Below are positions 55,279-58,441 of a stretch of DNA of 58,441 nucleotides, piece by piece. The stretch is taken from NCBI RefSeq assembly GCF_022690765.1, contig NZ_JALCZA010000026.1, positions 1 to 58,441 on the forward strand. The letters run 5' to 3'. Both the position numbers and the translations under genes were made by a program. Under the pieces are notes generated by a model. The model was given only the letters and a program-made list of their open reading frames with translations, did no database searches and was not told where the DNA came from. Each line of letters begins with the position of its first letter. The first letter of the stretch is position 1. The DNA comes from Anaeromyxobacter oryzisoli (lineage in GTDB: Bacteria > Myxococcota > Myxococcia > Myxococcales > Anaeromyxobacteraceae).

Positions 55279-56010
55279 TCAGATGTCCGGCGCCGCGTCG
55301 TCCGCCGGGGCGCGCGGCGGCCAGCCCTCGCGCAGCGCGAAGATCGCGAACGTCACCGCGTAGGCGCCCGCGACGTCGATCGCGTAGTGCAGGTGCGCGA
55401 GGAAGACCGACGCGACCACGAGGACGTGGCCGGCCAGGGCGACCGCGCGGAGCCGCCGGTGTGGCCAAACGTAGAGCACGAGCAGGAACGTCGTCGCGGT
55501 GTGGCCCGAGAAGAAGAGGTCCTTCGTGAGGTAGACCGCCATCGCGTCGTGCGCGAAGACCTGCCACGGCGACGCGAGCGCGAGCAGCGCCTGGAGGGGC
55601 GCGTGCCCGGCGAGGCCGGGCCCGGCGTGGACCGGATCCGGCGGGCCGAGCCCGGTCAGGGCGATGGTGGCGCCGCGGGCGAGGGAGACGAGGCCGCCGG
55701 TCACGGCGTAGCGCGCGAAGCGGCGCGGCGCCTCCCAGAGCAGGAGCACCGCGACCGGCACGTAGAGCACGAGCCAGAGCAGGTAGTTGCCCTGCGCCAC
55801 CGCCTCGACGTACGGCACGTGCGCGATCACGACGTCGGGGAGCGTGGGCGCGGGGCGCAGCTCGCCGAAGATCGCCGCGGCGGTCATCGCGACGTAGCAC
55901 GCGCCCCGGAACGCCAGGGCGGCGGCCACCGCGGGCAGCGCCGCCCGGAGCGCGCCGGCGCGGGTGGGCGCGGGCACCGGCAGCGCGACTCCGGGATCCA
56001 GGCCGAACAC
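55279..56010 (-). CDS. PAP2-type membrane phosphatase (sphingomyelin-synthase-like)
   Basis: A 243-residue polytopic membrane protein with about six hydrophobic segments and the PAP2/sphingomyelin-synthase-like active-site motifs FFSGHTATTF (about 173-182) and HYAIDVAGAY (about 208-217); these residues hydrolyse or transfer phosphate from lipid head groups. The frame runs on to 56211 as a 310-residue ORF, but that part translates repeat R6 (VTVTGTVTG) and is rejected. GTG 56010 follows AAGGAGG by 2 nt, close for a ribosome site; GTG 55977 is the alternative. Precise substrate unknown. Confidence 0.72.
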   Translation of the reverse strand: MFGLDPGVALPVPAPTRAGALRAALPAVAAALAFRGACYVAMTAAAIFGELRPAPTLPDVVIAHVPYVEAVAQGNYLLWLVLYVPVAVLLLWEAPRRFARYAVTGGLVSLARGATIALTGLGPPDPVHAGPGLAGHAPLQALLALASPWQVFAHDAMAVYLTKDLFFSGHTATTFLLVLYVWPHRRLRAVALAGHVLVVASVFLAHLHYAIDVAGAYAVTFAIFALREGWPPRAPADDAAPDI

Positions 56011-56090
56011 GGCCTCCTTAGACCACGCGCCGCCCCGCGCGCCAACCCGGAGGCGCGGCGGCCGGGCGAGGAGGCGCCCGGCGTGCAAAC

Positions 56091-56277
56091 ACGCTCGTAC
56101 CCGGCTCGTACCCGTCACCGTGCCCGTGACCGTGACCGTTCCTCGTGCCCGCCTCCCGCGTCCCGCATGCCGTGGCCCGTGTCTCCGTCGGATCACGGGA
56201 GGCCGGGCCACGGGCCGCGCGACCCGGTTCCCGGGTCACGGAGAGGCCGGTGACGGTGACGGTCAACGGATCACGGG
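56091..56277 (+). repeat. Dispersed intergenic repeat, copy R6
   Basis: CTCGTACCCG hexamers, CCGTGACCGTGACCG, GCCCGCCTCCCGCGTCCCG, a CGTCGGATCACGGG centre, GGGCCACGGGCCGCG, CCGGGTCACGGAGAGGCC, GGTGACGGTGACGGTCA. It touches the end of the minus-strand methyltransferase gene (stop 56271). Confidence 0.82.
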
Positions 56278-57131
56278 GCGTCCCCGCACGCGCGCGCCGG
56301 TGCGCCCTCGAGCATCCGCACCAGCTTCGGCCGCACGCCGGTCGCGGCGAGGAGCGCGTCGAGCCGCGCCTGCGCCTCGCTCGAGCGGCTCCGGATCTTC
56401 CGCCCGAGGATCAGCTCGTTCTTGACCGAGTGCTCCCAGCCGGTGAGCTCCGTCACGGTCACCTTGTAGCCGTACGCCTCGAGGGCGAGGGCCCGGACGA
56501 CGTTGGTGAGGTGCGAGCCGAACTCGCGGCGGTGCCACGGGTGCTGGAAGAGCGGCGCCATCGCCGGCGCGGGCTCGGGGACCTCGGCGAGCTGCCGCGC
56601 GACCTCGGCCTGGCAGCACGGGACCACCGCGACGTGATCCGCGCCGTGGCGGATCGCGAGCGCGAGCGCGTCGTCGGTGGCCGTGTCGCAGGCGTGGAGC
56701 GCGGTGACCAGGTGCACGCGCTCGGGGAGCGGCGCCGCGTCGATGGCCGCCTCCACGAAGCGCAGGCGGGAGAACCCGAGCCGCGCGGCCCGCTCGGCGC
56801 CCGTGCGGGCGAGGTCCGGGCGCGACTCCACCGCGAGCAGCGTCCCCTTCGCCGCCTCCCTCAGGAACAGCTCGTAGAGGATGAAGCCGAGGTAGCTCTT
56901 GCCCGCGCCGCAGTCCACGATCACGGGCTCTCCGAACCGGGCCAGCACGTCCTCGAGCGCGGGGGCGAGCAGGTTCGCGAGGTGGTTCACCTGCTTGAGC
57001 TTCCGCAGGCTGTCGGCGTTCAGATCGCCGTCGCGCGTGAGGAGGTGGAGCTCCTTCAGCAGGGCGGGCGAGGTCCCCGGCAGGAGCTCGCGGCGGACCG
57101 CGGCCTCCCCTTTCACCTGGCGTCGTGTCAT
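56271..57131 (-). CDS. SAM-dependent methyltransferase (METTL25/RRNAD1-like)
   Basis: A 286-residue protein with a Rossmann methyltransferase core: VIVDCGAGKSYLGFILYEL (about 70-88), LLAVESRPDLA, HLVTALHACDTATDDALALAI (about 137-157) and VPCCQAEVARQL. The ALHACDTATD and VPCC blocks are typical of the group that includes eukaryotic RRNAD1/METTL25; bacterial members are usually annotated only as methyltransferases. ATG 57131 is chosen since the upstream Pro/Ser-rich part overlaps the divergent GDPD start. The last residues and stop lie in repeat R6. Confidence 0.8.
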   Translation of the reverse strand: MTRRQVKGEAAVRRELLPGTSPALLKELHLLTRDGDLNADSLRKLKQVNHLANLLAPALEDVLARFGEPVIVDCGAGKSYLGFILYELFLREAAKGTLLAVESRPDLARTGAERAARLGFSRLRFVEAAIDAAPLPERVHLVTALHACDTATDDALALAIRHGADHVAVVPCCQAEVARQLAEVPEPAPAMAPLFQHPWHRREFGSHLTNVVRALALEAYGYKVTVTELTGWEHSVKNELILGRKIRSRSSEAQARLDALLAATGVRPKLVRMLEGAPARACGDAP

Positions 57132-57225
57132 CGCGCCCGAGGTTCTAACCCGGATCGCCCCGGGGCGCGCGGCGAGCCCCGCGGCGGACGTTGACGGCTC
57201 CGGCGGCGTCGGCGAAGGTCGGGGC

Positions 57226-58032
57226 ATGTCCCCCCGGCGCCACCGGCCCTACCTCGACCTCCCCGGCCCCTGGCTCGTCGCGCACCGCGGCGGCAGCCTG
57301 CTCGCCCCGGAGAACACCCTCGTCGCGTTCGATCGCGCGGCGGCGCTCGGCGCCGACGCCATCGAGACCGACGTCCACCTCACCCAGGACGGCGTGGTCG
57401 TCGTGTTCCACGACGACGACACCGCGCGGCTCACCGGCGCGCCCGGCACCATCGAGGGACGGACGTTCGCGGAGGTCTCCGCCCTCGACGCCGGCTTCGC
57501 GTTCACCCCCGACGGCGGGCGCACCTACCCGCACCGCGGGCGCGGGCTCCGCCCGCCCGCGCTCTCCGACGTGCTCGCGCGCTACCCGGGGCTGCGCTTC
57601 AACGTGGACGCGAAGAGCGAGGATCCGGCGCTCGCGAGCGCCCTCGCCCGGACCGTCGAGGCCGCCGGCGCCGTGGACCGGGTCTGCGTCGGCTCGTTCT
57701 CGGACGCCCAGGCGGAGCGGCTCGGGGCCCTCCTGCCGGACTGCGCCCGCTTCCTGCCCGAGAAGGCGGCGACGTGCCACGTCCTCGCGGCGAAGGGGGC
57801 GGGAGACGGCGCCGCCTGCCCGGAGGGATTCGACGTCGCCGACCTCCCGCACCGGCTCGACGACCAGGTGGTCGTGGACGCCGCCGTGGTGGACTGGTTC
57901 CACGCGCGAGGGATCCCCGTCCACGTGTGGACCGTGGACGAGGAGGCCGACATGCGTGCCCTGCTCGCGCTCGGCGTGGACGGGATCGTGACCGACCGCC
58001 CGGACGTGCTCGCCCGCGTGCTCGGTCGGTGA
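57226..58032 (+). CDS. Glycerophosphodiester phosphodiesterase family protein
   Basis: A 268-residue TIM-barrel hydrolase that splits glycerophosphodiesters to glycerol-3-phosphate and an alcohol. Motifs: AHRGGSLLAPENTLVAF (catalytic His, Glu; about 19-35), DAIETDVHLTQDGVVVVFHDDD (metal-binding Glu/Asp and second His; about 44-65), RFNVDAKSED, and a closing VWTVDEEADM and GIVTDRPD. No signal peptide, so probably cytoplasmic. ATG 57226 is natural. Divergent from the methyltransferase; repeat R7 follows. Confidence 0.93.
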   Translation: MSPRRHRPYLDLPGPWLVAHRGGSLLAPENTLVAFDRAAALGADAIETDVHLTQDGVVVVFHDDDTARLTGAPGTIEGRTFAEVSALDAGFAFTPDGGRTYPHRGRGLRPPALSDVLARYPGLRFNVDAKSEDPALASALARTVEAAGAVDRVCVGSFSDAQAERLGALLPDCARFLPEKAATCHVLAAKGAGDGAACPEGFDVADLPHRLDDQVVVDAAVVDWFHARGIPVHVWTVDEEADMRALLALGVDGIVTDRPDVLARVLGR

Positions 58033-58441
58033 TCCGGTTCACGGTTCACGGCGCTGCCCAACGCGAATCCGTACCCGCACCCGGCCCCGTCACCGTGCCC
58101 GTGCCCGTGACCGTTCCCCGTGCCCGCCTCCCGCTTCCCGTGTTCCCTGGCCCGTGATCCGACGGCGTCGGACCACGGGATCGGGCCACGGGCCACGCGA
58201 CCCCGGGTCACGGGTCACGTAGAGGCCGGTGACAGTGTCGGGCACGGATCACGGGATCCGTGCGGGGCGCAGTCCAAAGCCGTCATTGCAGGGTGGAGGG
58301 ACCCCGCCGCAGGCCTCAGGATTCAACACATCTCGGGCGGAGAGCAGGCCCGGTCGAGGAGGGGCCTTGCAGGCGAACGGCCCTGAATGACGAGCGGTCC
58401 GGGCTCAGGAAGATGGAAAGGCCGGGGCGTCACGGTGCCAT
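58033..58441. other. Right-edge intergenic region with repeat R7
   Basis: Holds R7 (58061-58258), then about 180 bp of somewhat less GC-rich sequence with no convincing ORF up to the window edge. What lies beyond cannot be seen. Confidence 0.6.
58061..58258 (+). repeat. Dispersed intergenic repeat, copy R7
   Basis: GCGAATCCGTACCCG hexamers, CCCGTCACCGTGCCCG, GCCCGCCTCCCGCTTCCCG, centre GTGATCCGACGGCGTCGGAC, CGGGCCACGGGCCACGCG, CCGGGTCACGGGTCACG, AGGCCGGTGACAGTGTCGG. Between GDPD and the window edge. Confidence 0.85.

Overview
This 58.4 kb window is very GC-rich chromosomal DNA from what looks like a myxobacterium of the Anaeromyxobacter type (Myxococcota). The basis is the extreme third-position G/C, a MYXO-CTERM-like C-terminus on the secreted protein at 3419-5035, an AbrB-like/DUF4388 protein, many lipoproteins with clear lipoboxes, a TatT-type TRAP transporter and a candidate myxobacterial LexA site before recA. 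Gene content is mostly housekeeping, in short operons on both strands. No tRNA, rRNA or CRISPR array is visible.

Layout. 1-5.1 kb: type II NADH dehydrogenase, a cluster of four perfect hairpins, plsC, mutM and the MYXO-CTERM protein. 5.4-10 kb: fused malic enzyme maeB, an Ig-like lipoprotein, DUF302 and DUF6496 proteins. 10-16.6 kb (minus): a five-gene envelope export cluster made of an ABC ATPase, two FtsX-type permeases, a LolA-like periplasmic protein and a predicted outer-membrane barrel. 16.9-19 kb: TerC-like DUF475, a CPXCG protein and an Smr protein. 19-20 kb: a less GC-rich patch with an IS66 transposase relic and two small unknown ORFs. 20-25.2 kb (minus): ispG, proS, AbrB-DUF4388 and pyrF. 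25.3-31.4 kb: a SurA/DsbA-like lipoprotein divergent from trxB, then moaC, a degenerate TatD-like protein, cheW-cheR and an FGE-like lipoprotein. 31.7-38.4 kb: glmU-glmS, thpR, a membrane HEAGH protein, algH/yqgE and recA. 38.6-46.3 kb: a LETM1-like protein, a HAMP plus HEAT-repeat pair, fmt-rsmB and rpe. 46.3-51.1 kb: a DUF429/UDG/RlpA operon, a receiver protein, an alcohol dehydrogenase and an alpha/beta hydrolase. 51.1-55 kb: a TRAP transporter with TatT and DctP divergent from a fused DctQM permease. 55.3-58 kb: a PAP2-type phosphatase, a methyltransferase and a GDPD.

Three observations deserve most attention. First, a family of 160-260 bp dispersed intergenic repeats (seven clear copies, both orientations) with conserved internal order that can fold into long hairpins. 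Second, the last 12 codons of glmS plus flanking bases recur 153 bp downstream with five substitutions, all synonymous, which suggests an integration scar at the glmS 3' end, the sequence Tn7-type elements recognise. Third, the self-contained ABC/LolA-like/barrel cluster, which looks like a dedicated inner-to-outer membrane export route of unknown cargo.
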